Below, in pieces: positions 43,426 to 52,952 of a DNA stretch of 64,000 bases (position 1 is the first letter of the stretch; each line of letters opens with the position of its first letter). The position numbers were made by a program, and so were the translations under genes. The stretch comes from Algihabitans albus (GTDB lineage Bacteria > Pseudomonadota > Alphaproteobacteria > Kiloniellales > DSM-21159). The notes beneath the pieces are model-generated. The model worked only from the letters and a program-made list of their open reading frames with translations, was not told the DNA's origin and searched no databases. The stretch lies in the NCBI RefSeq assembly GCF_003572205.1, contig NZ_QXNY01000004.1:558548-622547 (forward strand). Direction: 5' to 3'.

Positions 43426-45549
43426 CTATTGTGACGCCGCCGTCGCGGTGCTGGCGTCGAAGCCGGCGGTGTCCAGGGCTTCCAGGACAGCAGAGCGGCT
43501 CAAGAGTTCGGGGAGGGTCAGGCCGTTGGGAGCGTCGGGGCCGTAAACCGCATTGAAGGGAATGCCGTAGCGCCCGAAGCTGGCCAGATAGTCGGCGATC
43601 ATAGGGTCGGGCCGGGTCCAGTCGCCGCGCATCGCCACCAGCCCCTCGCCGCCCAGCAGTTCGGTGACCTCGGCCGTGTCCAGGACCAGGGTCTTGTTGA
43701 CTTGGCAGGTGATGCACCACTCCGCCGTGACGTCGACGAAAACCGTCCGGCCCTCGGCGACGTGGCGGGCGATGGCTTGGCGGTCCAGGGGAGCCCAGTC
43801 GGCAGTTTCCGCCGTCGCAGGCGCGGGATTGCGGGCCAGCGCTGCCACGGCGATGCAGATCGCGATCAGTCCGGCCGCAGCGGCGCGGCCCGGTAGAGCC
43901 GCGAGGCGGCCGCGATGACGGGCGAAGAGCGTCAGGCCGAGAAGCGTCAGGAGACCACCGAGGATCAGGGCCGCGGCCAAGCTGAGTTGGACGGCCAGCA
44001 CGGAGAGCAGCCAGGCGGCGGTCGCGGCGAGGGCCAGTCCGAGCAGTCGGCGCAGCGTGATCATCCAGGCGCCGGGCCGCGGCAGCGCGGTCGCCAGACC
44101 CGGCGCCGCGGCAATCAAGAGATAGGGCAGCGCGAGTCCCAGTCCGAGCGCCGCGAAAACCGCGAGGATCTCTCCAGGCCCCCGGGAAAGTGCGAAGCCC
44201 ACTGCGGTGCCGAGAAACGGCGCCGAACAAGGCGTGGCGAGCAGCGTCGCAAAGGCGCCGGTAACGAAATGACCGCCGAGGCTATGGTTGTCCCCGAGCT
44301 GCGCCGTGCCCGAAAGCCAGCTTGGCAGGGGAATTTCGAAGAAGCCGAAGAGGTTGCAGGCGAAGAGCGTCACCACCGCAGCCATGGCGACCAGGAAGAC
44401 CGGCTGCTGAAACTGAATGCCCCAGCCGACAGCGAGACCGCCGAGCTGTAGAGCGATGGCGCCACCGGCCAAAACCAGGAAGGAGAAGAGGATGCCGGCC
44501 GCCGAGGCCAGGAACGACAGACGCACCGCGGCGCGGTTCCGGCCGCCGTGGCTGACTGCCGAGAGCAGCTTGATGGAGAGAACCGGCAGCACGCAGGGCA
44601 TCAGATTGAGGATCAATCCGCCCAGCAGTGCCAGCCCCAGCACCGTCAGCAGACCGGTTTCGGGCAACACCGGCGCAAGTTGCACAGAAGGCGCGAGGGC
44701 GGCCGGCGGATCGAGCCGAATTTCCTGCTCGACTCCACGGTTGACGTCGGTCAGCGTCAAGGTCACGGGCGTACCGGCCAGCGGCGCCTCGGTGCGCTTG
44801 CCCTCGATCACCGTCAGGGTGAGGCGCGCCGTCTTGCCCTCCGCGCCGACTGTTTTCTGGGGCGCCGCGAAGGCCCAGCCGGACGGCGCTTCGACCAGCA
44901 CATCGGGATCGGTCAGAGGCAGGATCGACGCGATTTCCACCTCCAGCGACTCGCCGACCAGCCTGGCGTTCTCGAGAGAAAGACCGGAGGTTTCGCTCGG
45001 CAATTGGCTGCGAAACTGCTCGATCAGGAAGGCTTCGCGGGCCGGGGTCTGCGCGCCGGCCGGCAGGTCCAGGCTGACCTCGGCGCTATGGGGGATGCAG
45101 ATCTCCTCGCAGACCAGATAGTCGATTCGGCCCCGCAGGGCGACGGGTGCGCCCGGTGTCTCCGGTGTGACGGTCAGGGGGAAGACCACCTGCTCGCCGT
45201 AGCCGAAGGTCTCGAGTCCGAAGAGAGAGAAGCGATGCGGGACTGGCCAGCCGAACTCCACCGCCGCGACGTTTTCGCTCCCGCTCCAATCGGCCGTGAC
45301 GGGCAGACCGGCATCCCCTGGCGAGCGCCAGTAGGTCTTCCAGCCTTCCGCCAGCTCGAACTGGAGCCCGGCGCTGAGCTGGTCGGCGGTCCCAACAGCG
45401 CCAGTTGCGGCGATGACGCGTACGCGCGCCTGTTCGTTCTCGTCCCACGCGCCGGCCGCCGCCAGGGCACTACCGCTGCTCGCGAACAAAAACAGGGCCG
45501 CCAGGAAAATGCGGGTCAGCGGTCTCACTCCGGGCATCGCCTTCAGCAT
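43426..45549 (-). CDS. ScsB/DsbD-like protein-disulfide reductase
   Basis: A 707-aa three-part protein that passes electrons from the cytoplasm to the periplasm. After a signal peptide (about residues 1-30), a periplasmic domain (about 35-285) contains LVCEEICIPHSAEV. The membrane part (about 300-540) has the redox cysteines in LMPCVLPVLSIKLL and TPCSAPFLGTAVGFAL. The C-terminal thioredoxin domain carries VTAEWCITCQVNK (about residue 612). This is the extended ScsB form instead of plain DsbD. It could feed reductant to CcmG/CcmH encoded elsewhere in the window; that link is inferred. Confidence 0.92.
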   Translation of the reverse strand: MLKAMPGVRPLTRIFLAALFLFASSGSALAAAGAWDENEQARVRVIAATGAVGTADQLSAGLQFELAEGWKTYWRSPGDAGLPVTADWSGSENVAAVEFGWPVPHRFSLFGLETFGYGEQVVFPLTVTPETPGAPVALRGRIDYLVCEEICIPHSAEVSLDLPAGAQTPAREAFLIEQFRSQLPSETSGLSLENARLVGESLEVEIASILPLTDPDVLVEAPSGWAFAAPQKTVGAEGKTARLTLTVIEGKRTEAPLAGTPVTLTLTDVNRGVEQEIRLDPPAALAPSVQLAPVLPETGLLTVLGLALLGGLILNLMPCVLPVLSIKLLSAVSHGGRNRAAVRLSFLASAAGILFSFLVLAGGAIALQLGGLAVGWGIQFQQPVFLVAMAAVVTLFACNLFGFFEIPLPSWLSGTAQLGDNHSLGGHFVTGAFATLLATPCSAPFLGTAVGFALSRGPGEILAVFAALGLGLALPYLLIAAAPGLATALPRPGAWMITLRRLLGLALAATAAWLLSVLAVQLSLAAALILGGLLTLLGLTLFARHRGRLAALPGRAAAAGLIAICIAVAALARNPAPATAETADWAPLDRQAIARHVAEGRTVFVDVTAEWCITCQVNKTLVLDTAEVTELLGGEGLVAMRGDWTRPDPMIADYLASFGRYGIPFNAVYGPDAPNGLTLPELLSRSAVLEALDTAGFDASTATAASQ

Positions 45550-45742
45550 GGCTCCGCGCTAGGCTGTTGGTCTTGGATCTAAAGATAAGTGCAGTCAGCA
45601 GGCCAAACTACCGGACAGCGTGTCACGTGCCCTCAAAAGGGCGTGTTGATCGCGTCATATTGCTCTTGTCCGCCAGGTCCAGCCTCCCGTGGGCGCGATC
45701 AGGTCCCTATCTAGGCGGTTTGGAAGGAGGCGCGTCGATAGA

Positions 45743-46330
45743 ATGGACAAGCCGGACGATCAGGATGCGGAAGACATTGGTTATCTGACCGGGCAGCTGC
45801 TTGTCGCAATGCCGACCATGGCCGATCCGCGTTTCGAGCGCAGCGTCATCTATCTTTGCGCCCATAGCTCCGAGGGTGCGATGGGGCTGGTGGTCAACAA
45901 GCTTGCCGGCTCGCTAACGTTCCCCGATCTGCTGGAACAACTCGGTATCGACGGACCCGAGGCACGCGAGGACATTCGCGTCCACTTCGGCGGTCCGGTC
46001 GAGACCGGCCGCGGATTCGTCTTGCACTCGGCGGACTACCTGCAGGATTCCAGCCTACAGGTGAACGATGCCTTTGCGCTGACCGCCACGGTGGACATCC
46101 TGCGCGACCTGGCCTACGGCTCCGGCCCGCGTCAGGCCCTCTTGGCACTGGGCTATGCGGGCTGGGGGCCCGGCCAGCTCGATCAGGAGATTCAGAAGAA
46201 CGGCTGGCTGCACGTTGAGGCGGACGAAATCCTAGTTTTCGACGGCGGGCTTGAAGACAAGTGGGAACGAGCGATCCGCAAGCTGGGTTTCGATGCCGCC
46301 ATGCTTAGCGGAGATGCCGGTCACGCCTAG
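45743..46330 (+). CDS. YqgE/AlgH family protein
   Basis: A 195-aa cytoplasmic protein of the UPF0301 family, function not settled. Recognised from [41 protein letters not shown] (about residues 13-53) and [17 protein letters not shown]. The C-terminal part is [20 protein letters not shown]. The start is ATG 45743 with AAGGAGG upstream at 45724-45730; a longer frame is open upstream but unconserved. It is convergent with the CorC-type gene, which ends 43 bases away. Confidence 0.93.
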   Translation: MDKPDDQDAEDIGYLTGQLLVAMPTMADPRFERSVIYLCAHSSEGAMGLVVNKLAGSLTFPDLLEQLGIDGPEAREDIRVHFGGPVETGRGFVLHSADYLQDSSLQVNDAFALTATVDILRDLAYGSGPRQALLALGYAGWGPGQLDQEIQKNGWLHVEADEILVFDGGLEDKWERAIRKLGFDAAMLSGDAGHA

Positions 46331-46373
46331 GGCGGGACCGCACTCCAACCGGGCGGATTTGTCGGGCAGCAGG

Positions 46374-47684
46374 CTAGCTTGCCGCCAGGCTTTCCCTGAC
46401 TCCGTCGTCGTCGGCGACGGGTTCCAGAGAGGTCAGCTTGATCAGGGTGATCTGGTTGCGCTGCCGACCCAGAATCTCGAAACGGAAGCCGTGGAAAGCG
46501 AAGGTCATACCGACCTCGGGGATGCGCCGCGCCTCGTGTAGCACCAGACCGGCCACGGTGGCGGCCTCCTCGTCCGGCAGGCGCCAATCGCACTTTCGAT
46601 TGAGATCGCGGATGGTGACCCAGCCGTTGACGATGGCCGCGCCGTCCTTCAGCACCTCGACGCCTTCGACCTCGATGTCGTGCTCGTCGGAGATGTCGCC
46701 GACGATCTCCTCCAGGATATCCTCCAGAGTCACCACGCCCAACAGTTCGCCGTATTCGTCTACCACAATGGCGAAGTGCTCCTGACGCTTCCGGAAGGCA
46801 TGTAGCTGGCTCAGCAGGTCGCTGGAATCCGGAATGAACCAGGGCTTCGCCGCGATGCTCCCGATGTCCAGGTCGTCCAGCTTGCCCCCGGCTGCCTGAA
46901 CCGCGCGGAACAGCGCCTTTGCGTGCAGGACGCCGACGATATTGTCGGGTTGATCCTGCCAGAGCGGCAGGCGTGTGTGGGGACTGGACAGGACCTCCTC
47001 GATAATGCGCTCGAAGGGTTGGTCCGCGTTTATCGTGGTGACGTTGCGTCGGTGAACCATGATCTCGCTGACCTCGACGTCGGCCAGGTCGAGAATGGAG
47101 CGCAGCATTTCGCGCTCGTGGCGCACTTCGTCGCCAGGGCCCTTGTGCAACTCGATGGCCCCCCGCAGTTCCTCTTCCCACTCTTCCGAGCCGTAGGCGA
47201 GGGCGACACGGGTCCCGAACAGGCGGAGCGTGGCGGCGACGATGCCGTTCACCAGCCGTACCACCGGGTTGAAGACCGTGACCACGACGCGCATGACCGG
47301 AGCGACGAAGAGGGCGACCTTCTCGGCGAACATCAGCGCGTAGGTTTTCGGCAGAACCTCCGCGAAGACCAGCACCAGCAGGGTCATGCCTATGGTCGCG
47401 TAGGCGATCGCCGCCTCCCCGACCAACCGGATCAGCACCGACGTGGCAATCGCGGACGCCAGAATGTTGACCGCGTTGTTGCCGAGCAGGATCGCGCCGA
47501 TCAGCCGCTCCTTGCGATGCCAGAGGCGGTTGACCAGCCGGGCGCGGCTGTCGCCCTGTTGCTCGAGGGTATGCATGCGTGCCCGCGATGCCGCCGTCAG
47601 CGCCGTTTCCGAACCGGAAAAGAAGCCGGAGAGCAGCAACAGCGCGGCGATTGCGCCGATGGAGAAAATCAGGTCTGCATCCAT
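46374..47684 (-). CDS. CNNM/CorC-HlyC family transporter-like protein
   Basis: A 436-aa membrane protein, probably a magnesium or cobalt ion transporter or regulator. The N-terminal DUF21/CNNM membrane domain (about residues 1-190) contains SGFFSGSETALTAASRARM and LLGNNAVNILASAIATS. It is followed by a CBS domain pair (about 205-335; VHRRNVTTINADQP, IVGVLHAKAL, VVDEYGELLGVVTLEDILEEIVGDI) and a CorC_HlyC domain (about 345-430, RIPEVGMTFAFHGFRFEILGRQRNQITLIKLTSL). It starts 25 bases after the aroB stop and is probably co-transcribed. Confidence 0.92.
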   Translation of the reverse strand: MDADLIFSIGAIAALLLLSGFFSGSETALTAASRARMHTLEQQGDSRARLVNRLWHRKERLIGAILLGNNAVNILASAIATSVLIRLVGEAAIAYATIGMTLLVLVFAEVLPKTYALMFAEKVALFVAPVMRVVVTVFNPVVRLVNGIVAATLRLFGTRVALAYGSEEWEEELRGAIELHKGPGDEVRHEREMLRSILDLADVEVSEIMVHRRNVTTINADQPFERIIEEVLSSPHTRLPLWQDQPDNIVGVLHAKALFRAVQAAGGKLDDLDIGSIAAKPWFIPDSSDLLSQLHAFRKRQEHFAIVVDEYGELLGVVTLEDILEEIVGDISDEHDIEVEGVEVLKDGAAIVNGWVTIRDLNRKCDWRLPDEEAATVAGLVLHEARRIPEVGMTFAFHGFRFEILGRQRNQITLIKLTSLEPVADDDGVRESLAAS

Positions 47685-47709
47685 GTCCGTTTGTCTCGTC
47701 GTGCGCCGT

Positions 47710-48861
47710 CTATCCGATCGCCTGCTGGCCGAGCGCGCTTGCGGCGATCACGTCCTGTAGCAGGGCCAGGACTTCGGCTTCCGGCACGTCCTGGGTGACA
47801 AAGGCACGCCCGAGGCCCTGCGCGAGAACGAAGGTGAGGCGGCCGTTCGCGACTTTCTTGTCCTTGCGCATATGGCTGAGCAGCCGCTCGGCGTTCCAGT
47901 CCACCTGGGGCAGGTCGGTTAAGTCCGTGGCCAGGCCCACGGCGGCCAAATGCCGGCGCAGGCGGTCGGTCTCCTCCGGTTGGCAAAACCCGAGACGAAC
48001 CGACAGGTCGAAGGCCATGACCATACCGATTGCGACGGCTTCACCGTGCAGCAGGGCGGCACTGTAGCCGGTCTCGGCTTCGAGAGCGTGGCCGAAGGTG
48101 TGACCAAGATTGAGCAAGGCGCGCTGCCCGCTTTCGCGCTCGTCCGCGGCGACGATTTCCGCCTTGGCACGGCAAGACGTGGCGACGGCCCGGATCTGTG
48201 CCGTGGCGTCGCCCTCGATGACGTGGGGTCCGTGCTCCTCCAGCCAGGCGAAGAAGGAGGCATCCCCAAGGGCGCCGTACTTCGCGACCTCCGCATAACC
48301 GGCCAGCAACTCGCGTCGCGGCAGCGTGGCCAGAGCCCCGCTGTCGGCCAGCACCAAGCGGGGCTGGTGGAAAGACCCCACCTGATTCTTGCCCTGTGCG
48401 GCGTTGATCCCGGTTTTGCCGCCGACCGAGGAATCTACCTGCGCCAGCAGGCTGGTGGGGATCTGCACGAAATCGAGGCCGCGCAACAGCACGGCGGCTG
48501 CGAAGCCCGTCAGATCGCCGACCACGCCACCGCCCAAGGCGATCAGCCAGGTCTTGCGCTCCAGTCCGGCACTCAGCAGCGCCTCGCAGAGCTTCTCGAA
48601 GCCTGCAAAGGATTTACTGGCTTCGCCGGCCGGTACGACGAAGGCGTCGAAGGCGAGCCCGGCGTTGCCCAGGCTGCGCTCGAGCGTCGCCAAATGTAGC
48701 TCCGCGACGTGATGGTCGGTCACCGCCACGACCCGTTTCGGTGCGTCTGACAGACCGGCGATCTCGGCGCCGGCCTGGGCAATGAGGCCTGGACCGATCG
48801 CGATGTCGTAGCTGCGCGCACCGAGATCCACGCTGAGCCGCTCGGCAGTGAGGTTAGGCAT
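47710..48861 (-). CDS. aroB: 3-dehydroquinate synthase
   Basis: Second step of the shikimate pathway, DAHP to 3-dehydroquinate, using NAD and zinc. The 383-aa protein has VAVTDHHVAELH, the GGGVVGDLTGFAA NAD loop, the substrate loop VDSSVGGKTGINAAQGKNQVGSFHQP, and the zinc ligands in LNLGHTFGHALE. Length is normal. Its ATG lies in the last bases of aroK (8-base overlap), so the pair is translated together. Confidence 0.96.
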   Translation of the reverse strand: MPNLTAERLSVDLGARSYDIAIGPGLIAQAGAEIAGLSDAPKRVVAVTDHHVAELHLATLERSLGNAGLAFDAFVVPAGEASKSFAGFEKLCEALLSAGLERKTWLIALGGGVVGDLTGFAAAVLLRGLDFVQIPTSLLAQVDSSVGGKTGINAAQGKNQVGSFHQPRLVLADSGALATLPRRELLAGYAEVAKYGALGDASFFAWLEEHGPHVIEGDATAQIRAVATSCRAKAEIVAADERESGQRALLNLGHTFGHALEAETGYSAALLHGEAVAIGMVMAFDLSVRLGFCQPEETDRLRRHLAAVGLATDLTDLPQVDWNAERLLSHMRKDKKVANGRLTFVLAQGLGRAFVTQDVPEAEVLALLQDVIAASALGQQAIG

Positions 48862-49498
48862 GGGTGCCCGCGGGCGCCGACTTGCGCGCTTTGGGATACA
48901 GACTCTCGAGAACGCGCTCGACGGTGGCTTCGGGCGGCCCCTCCGCCGCGTCCACCGTGACGTCCGCCAGCGCGTAGACCGGATAACGTTCGTGGATCAG
49001 CCGTTGCAGGATCTCGCGCGGGTTGCCCCCGCGCAGCAGCGGTCGGCTATCCCGCCGGGACGTTCTCTTGACCAGCAGATCCAGATCGGCACGTAGCCAG
49101 ACCGAAAGGCCGGCCGCGGCCACGGCGGCCCGGGTTTCCGGATCCATGAATGCACCCCCGCCAGTGGCGATGACTTGCCCCGGCGTCTGCAGCAGGCGTT
49201 GAATCACCCGCCTTTCACCCGATCTGAAGTAGGCTTCGCCGTGCTCGGCGAAGATATCCGGGATCGAGCAGCCGGCCGCCCGTTCGATCTCGGTATCGGC
49301 ATCGACGAAACGTCGGCCCAATCGCTGTGCCAGGCGCCGTCCGATGCAAGATTTACCTGCGCCCATCAGTCCGACCAGTACGACGCTATCCTCGGAGGCC
49401 AGCCTGCGCGCCGGTCCGTGCGGCTGAGGCTTCTGCGGCCGCTCCATCGCCGAGGGGTCAGCCGGTGCCGTGAGGCCTGAACTGCCGTCTTCCGGCAT
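48854..49498 (-). CDS. aroK: Shikimate kinase
   Basis: Phosphorylates shikimate. The 214-aa product has Walker A GLMGAGKSCIGRRLA (about residue 55), the shikimate-binding DADTEIE and FRSGERRVI, and VIATGGGAFMDPETR. The LLRGGNPREIL motif lies near the lid. I chose ATG 49498 because GGAGA lies about ten bases upstream; ATG 49447 would remove 17 unconserved residues. It overlaps aroB, giving an aroK-aroB-corC order on the minus strand. Confidence 0.95.
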   Translation of the reverse strand: MPEDGSSGLTAPADPSAMERPQKPQPHGPARRLASEDSVVLVGLMGAGKSCIGRRLAQRLGRRFVDADTEIERAAGCSIPDIFAEHGEAYFRSGERRVIQRLLQTPGQVIATGGGAFMDPETRAAVAAAGLSVWLRADLDLLVKRTSRRDSRPLLRGGNPREILQRLIHERYPVYALADVTVDAAEGPPEATVERVLESLYPKARKSAPAGTHA

Positions 49499-49775
49499 GA
49501 TTGGCCGTGTCTCCGTTGTTCTCAGTCTTACCCCCGCCGCACCGGCAGCTTGGCTTCGGGCGGCGTTGCATGCCCGTTTTGCGGCGTTTACACTTATGAT
49601 CACTGCCGCCATTTCGCCACAGACAAAATCTACCACAGACAGCCCGGCTGAGTGCAAGCGCCAGCGATGCAGGCCGGTGCCGCGACGATTGCGCTGGGCG
49701 GCAGCGTGTCGCTGGTGTTTGACCCGGCGGAGTGAGAGGCGAAGTGACCAAAGATGAATCGTTGCGAGGTCGATA

Positions 49776-49916
49776 ATGGGCAAGATTGTTGCCGGTGTTT
49801 TGGTTTTGTTTCTGTTGCTTCTGACGGCGGCGGGTGCCGCGATCATGACCCTCGACCTACCGCCGCCGACTGCGCAGGTAGAGAAAGTAATTCCGAATGA
49901 GCGCCTGTTCGACTGA
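49776..49916 (+). CDS. 46-aa membrane peptide, unknown function
   Basis: A small gene read directly from the sequence. ATG 49776 follows GAGG at a six-base distance and encodes a single N-terminal helix (VAGVLVLFLLLLTAAGAAIM, about residues 5-24) followed by a short conserved-looking tail DLPPPTAQVEKVIPNERLFD. Peptides with this PPPT...VEKVIP ending occur upstream of xerD in other Rhodospirillales as I recall, but I could not check. The last 20 bases overlap the start of the 620-aa exported protein gene, which suggests translational coupling. Function unknown. Confidence 0.65.
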   Translation: MGKIVAGVLVLFLLLLTAAGAAIMTLDLPPPTAQVEKVIPNERLFD

Positions 49917-51759
49917 TATCCCTCGCTTCTTGCGGCCCATCGGGTCCGCGCATCTGGCCACCGCTTTCTGCGTGGGTCTGTTGCTGTGCGGTCCGGTGCT
50001 CGGCGGTTCGGCCGCGGCGCAAAGCGATCAAGCCGGTGCACCCCGGTCGTTGTTTCCGCCACCTGGCGCGACCGGGGAGGGAACCTTACAGGATCGGCCG
50101 CGCGTGCCGGACGGTATGCAGGTCGATGCCTTGCCGGCGGCGCCGATCGACGACGCGCCGCGCGCCCGCGACGGAATTTTCGTCGACGTGCTGGCGCCAA
50201 TCGATCCCGCCACTGTCGGCGTGCTCACGGAACGCGATCCAGACGGTTTCGGCGGCGATGTCTGGGCTGGATTGGAACGCCGTCAGGTCGCAGCGCTCCT
50301 GAGCGGCATCCCGGCCGATCTGGCCTCGCCCACCTTGCGCAGCCTGCTGCGCCGGCTGTTGCTGACCAGCGCCAAGGCACCGGGTGGCGCGCCGGCCGGA
50401 TCGGGTATGCCCAGTCTGCTGGGTTTGCGGGCGGACCGGCTCTTTGCGCTGGGCGACACGCCCGCCTTGATCCGCTTGCTCGAGGTCGCGCCGGAGGCAA
50501 CCGGCGACGAACTGCTCGACAGAACGCGCTTGCAGGCTCGTCTGATCACGGGTGACGAGCGAGAGGCCTGCCGGCTCGGACAGCAAGGCGTTGCCGATCA
50601 TGGCGGTGTCTGGTGGTCCAAGGCGCTGATCTTTTGCCAATTGGCTGCCGGAGATGAGAGGGCCGCCCTGCTCGGTCTCGATCTTTTGCGAGAGCAGGAC
50701 CGGACCGATGCCGGGGAACAGGCCGATCCCGATTTCCTGGAGCTTGCCAACGCTCTCCTGGGTTTTGGCCGTGCTCCGGACAAGCCGGCGCCGACCGCGC
50801 TGAACATCGCCATGCTCGCCAAGCTTCAGGCGCGCCCCGATGTGGTATTGCTGTCGGATGCGCCACTTGGCCGAAGCGAGCAGTTGCTCGGGCTGCAGTC
50901 GCTCCCCGCGGCCGACCGTGTGCTGCTGGCGGAGCGTGCGGTACAGGCCGGTGTCCTGCCCGGCGGCCGCCTGGCGGACTTCTACGACGTTTTCGATTTC
51001 GACGCCCCGACCCTGCGGGGTGCCCTCGGTGCGGATCTCGATCCGGCGGAGCCGAGCGACCGGGCACTGTTGTTTCAGGCACTGGAAAGCGGGGCCTCGC
51101 CGCCGGAACGGGTCGAATTGCTCTCCCGCTATCTGAGCGGAACGAGCCTGCAGGGAGTTGCGCTCGCCGGTCTGCAGGCTGCCGAGCCGGTCGTAGTTGA
51201 TTTGCAGCCGGAACCGGCCTTGGCGCGCTGGGCTTCGGGACCGGGGCGCGCGCTCTTCTACAGCGGGCGGCTGGAACAGGCCCTTGCGTGGTTTGAGAAT
51301 GCAGGCAGTGCGGCCGCGCAGTGGCCGGAGGCCGCCGAGGCGCGCCGCCTTCTCTGGCCTTATGCGCGTCTTGCCGGAACCCCGGCAGCCGGCTGGACCG
51401 ATCTTCAAGATTGGGCCAGCGACACGGCGGCCACGGGGCTCGATAGCGAAACCGTAGCGCTTTTCGCGGCTGCGTTATACGGGCTGGGAGAGAGAGAGGC
51501 TCTTGCGGCCGTGAGCCCCGGCCCCGCAAGTGCCGCGGCCCCGACCGGTGAACCGCAGCTTGAGGCCTTGGCGACTGCCGGACAGGCGTCGCGCCTGGGC
51601 GAGGCACTGCTCCGGGCCTCGGCCGTTCTGGGTGACCGCTCGGCTGGCGAGTTGCATCCGCTTGAACTTGCGGCCGTCGTAGAAGCCTTGGTTTCTCTCG
51701 ATTTGGGGGTGGAAGCACGACAATTCGCCATGGAGGCCCTGGCATCACGGGGTCTCTGA
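49897..51759 (+). CDS. Large exported protein of unknown function upstream of xerD
   Basis: A 620-aa protein without a family name I can give. Residues 18-42 form a signal peptide (HLATAFCVGLLLCGPVLGGSAAAQ), so the mature product is periplasmic or outer membrane. A Pro-rich N-terminal part (about 43-110) is followed by a long, mostly alpha-helical region with repeated Leu/Ala/Arg patterns that look like TPR- or Sel1-type solenoid repeats (such as VWAGLERRQVAALLSGI; ALNIAMLAKLQ). It begins inside the upstream small gene. The 49-base gap to xerD suggests one transcript. Confidence 0.7.
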   Translation: MSACSTDIPRFLRPIGSAHLATAFCVGLLLCGPVLGGSAAAQSDQAGAPRSLFPPPGATGEGTLQDRPRVPDGMQVDALPAAPIDDAPRARDGIFVDVLAPIDPATVGVLTERDPDGFGGDVWAGLERRQVAALLSGIPADLASPTLRSLLRRLLLTSAKAPGGAPAGSGMPSLLGLRADRLFALGDTPALIRLLEVAPEATGDELLDRTRLQARLITGDEREACRLGQQGVADHGGVWWSKALIFCQLAAGDERAALLGLDLLREQDRTDAGEQADPDFLELANALLGFGRAPDKPAPTALNIAMLAKLQARPDVVLLSDAPLGRSEQLLGLQSLPAADRVLLAERAVQAGVLPGGRLADFYDVFDFDAPTLRGALGADLDPAEPSDRALLFQALESGASPPERVELLSRYLSGTSLQGVALAGLQAAEPVVVDLQPEPALARWASGPGRALFYSGRLEQALAWFENAGSAAAQWPEAAEARRLLWPYARLAGTPAAGWTDLQDWASDTAATGLDSETVALFAAALYGLGEREALAAVSPGPASAAAPTGEPQLEALATAGQASRLGEALLRASAVLGDRSAGELHPLELAAVVEALVSLDLGVEARQFAMEALASRGL

Positions 51760-51808
51760 CGCCATAAAACAGTACAAGATCGGAAAAAAGAGTCGGAGAC
51801 TCAATGCC

Positions 51809-52789
51809 ATGACGGCCCCCTCGAACCGAAAATCCGCGCGTGGATTTGACCTTTCTGCACAAGCCGAAGCCTTTCTCGAGATGCTGGTCGTCGAGCGAGG
51901 AGCGGCAAAGAACACCCTGGACGCCTATGCGCGCGACCTGCGCCATGCGGGCGCTTTTCTGGCCGAAGACGGCGGCGTTCTGGAAAGCGCCGACGCCGAG
52001 GCGCTGCGCCGCTACTTGAGTCATCTCTCTGCGACCGGAATGTCGGCGCGGACAGCCGCGCGGCGGCTCTCGGCTTTGCGGCAGTTCTACCGGTTTATCT
52101 ACGGCGAAGGGCTGCGCCAGGACGATCCCACGGCAACGCTGGAGAGTCCGCGGCAGGGCCGCAGCCTGCCCAAGGTCCTGTCGGAGGCGGAGGTCGATCG
52201 CTTGCTGGAGGCCGCCCGCCAGCGCGAGGGGGCCGAGGGGCTGCGGCTGACGGCGCTTCTGGAGGTGCTCTACGCCACTGGGCTGCGTGTCTCCGAACTG
52301 GTCGGCCTCCCGGTCTCGGCGGTGACGCGCGATCCGCGTCTGCTAGTCGTTCGCGGCAAGGGTGGTAAGGAGCGCATGGTGCCGGTCAGCCGCCCTGCAC
52401 GTGCCGCACTCGACGCCTATTGCGAAGTGCGCCGTCGTTTTCTCCGCCGGTCCGAGGACGATGCCTGGCTGTTTCCCTCGCGCAGTCTTGGCGGGCATCT
52501 GACGCGTCACAGAGTCGCGCAGCTGCTGAAGGAACTGGCCGTCGAAGCCGGGCTGGAGCCCAGCAAGATTTCGCCGCATGTGCTGCGCCATGCCTTTGCC
52601 AGCCACATGCTGGCGCGAGGCGCGGACCTGCGCTCCGTTCAGCAGCTTTTGGGGCATGCCGATATCGCGACCACGCAGATCTATACCCACGTGCTCAGCG
52701 ATCGGCTGAAGACGCTGGTCGAAGACCATCATCCCCTGGCTCAGCCGACCAATCCGGTCGAGCCGGAGGAGACCGAGGCGGCGGAGTGA
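51809..52789 (+). CDS. xerD: Tyrosine recombinase XerD
   Basis: Resolves chromosome dimers at dif with XerC at the septum. The 326-aa protein has the N-terminal SAM-like domain (about residues 15-105) and catalytic Arg160 (ATGLRVSEL), Lys184 (VRGKGGKER), His257, Arg260 (HVLRHAFASHML), His283 (LLGHADI) and the nucleophile Tyr292 (TQIYTHV). It is a complete housekeeping recombinase and not a phage integrase; there are no phage genes or attachment sites beside it. The C-terminal tail PTNPVEPEETEAAE is extra. Confidence 0.95.
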   Translation: MTAPSNRKSARGFDLSAQAEAFLEMLVVERGAAKNTLDAYARDLRHAGAFLAEDGGVLESADAEALRRYLSHLSATGMSARTAARRLSALRQFYRFIYGEGLRQDDPTATLESPRQGRSLPKVLSEAEVDRLLEAARQREGAEGLRLTALLEVLYATGLRVSELVGLPVSAVTRDPRLLVVRGKGGKERMVPVSRPARAALDAYCEVRRRFLRRSEDDAWLFPSRSLGGHLTRHRVAQLLKELAVEAGLEPSKISPHVLRHAFASHMLARGADLRSVQQLLGHADIATTQIYTHVLSDRLKTLVEDHHPLAQPTNPVEPEETEAAE

Positions 52790-52952
52790 TCTCCGTCATC
52801 GCTTTGCCGTTGCGATTGGTATTACCAGCAATTATGTAAAGTCGCGCCTCGCCGCGTCCCTTGCGTTCGTCACTGATGCTGCGGCGGCGCTATTCCTATG
52901 CTGGCGGTTGTCGTCCGCCGCGAGAAGATCAGCCAATCAAGGGGAAGACTGA

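Noticed and set aside
51809-52789. The tyrosine recombinase as a sign of a prophage or integrative element
   Set aside because: It is a full-length XerD with housekeeping neighbours, and no integrase partner, attachment repeats, tRNA or phage genes are visible.
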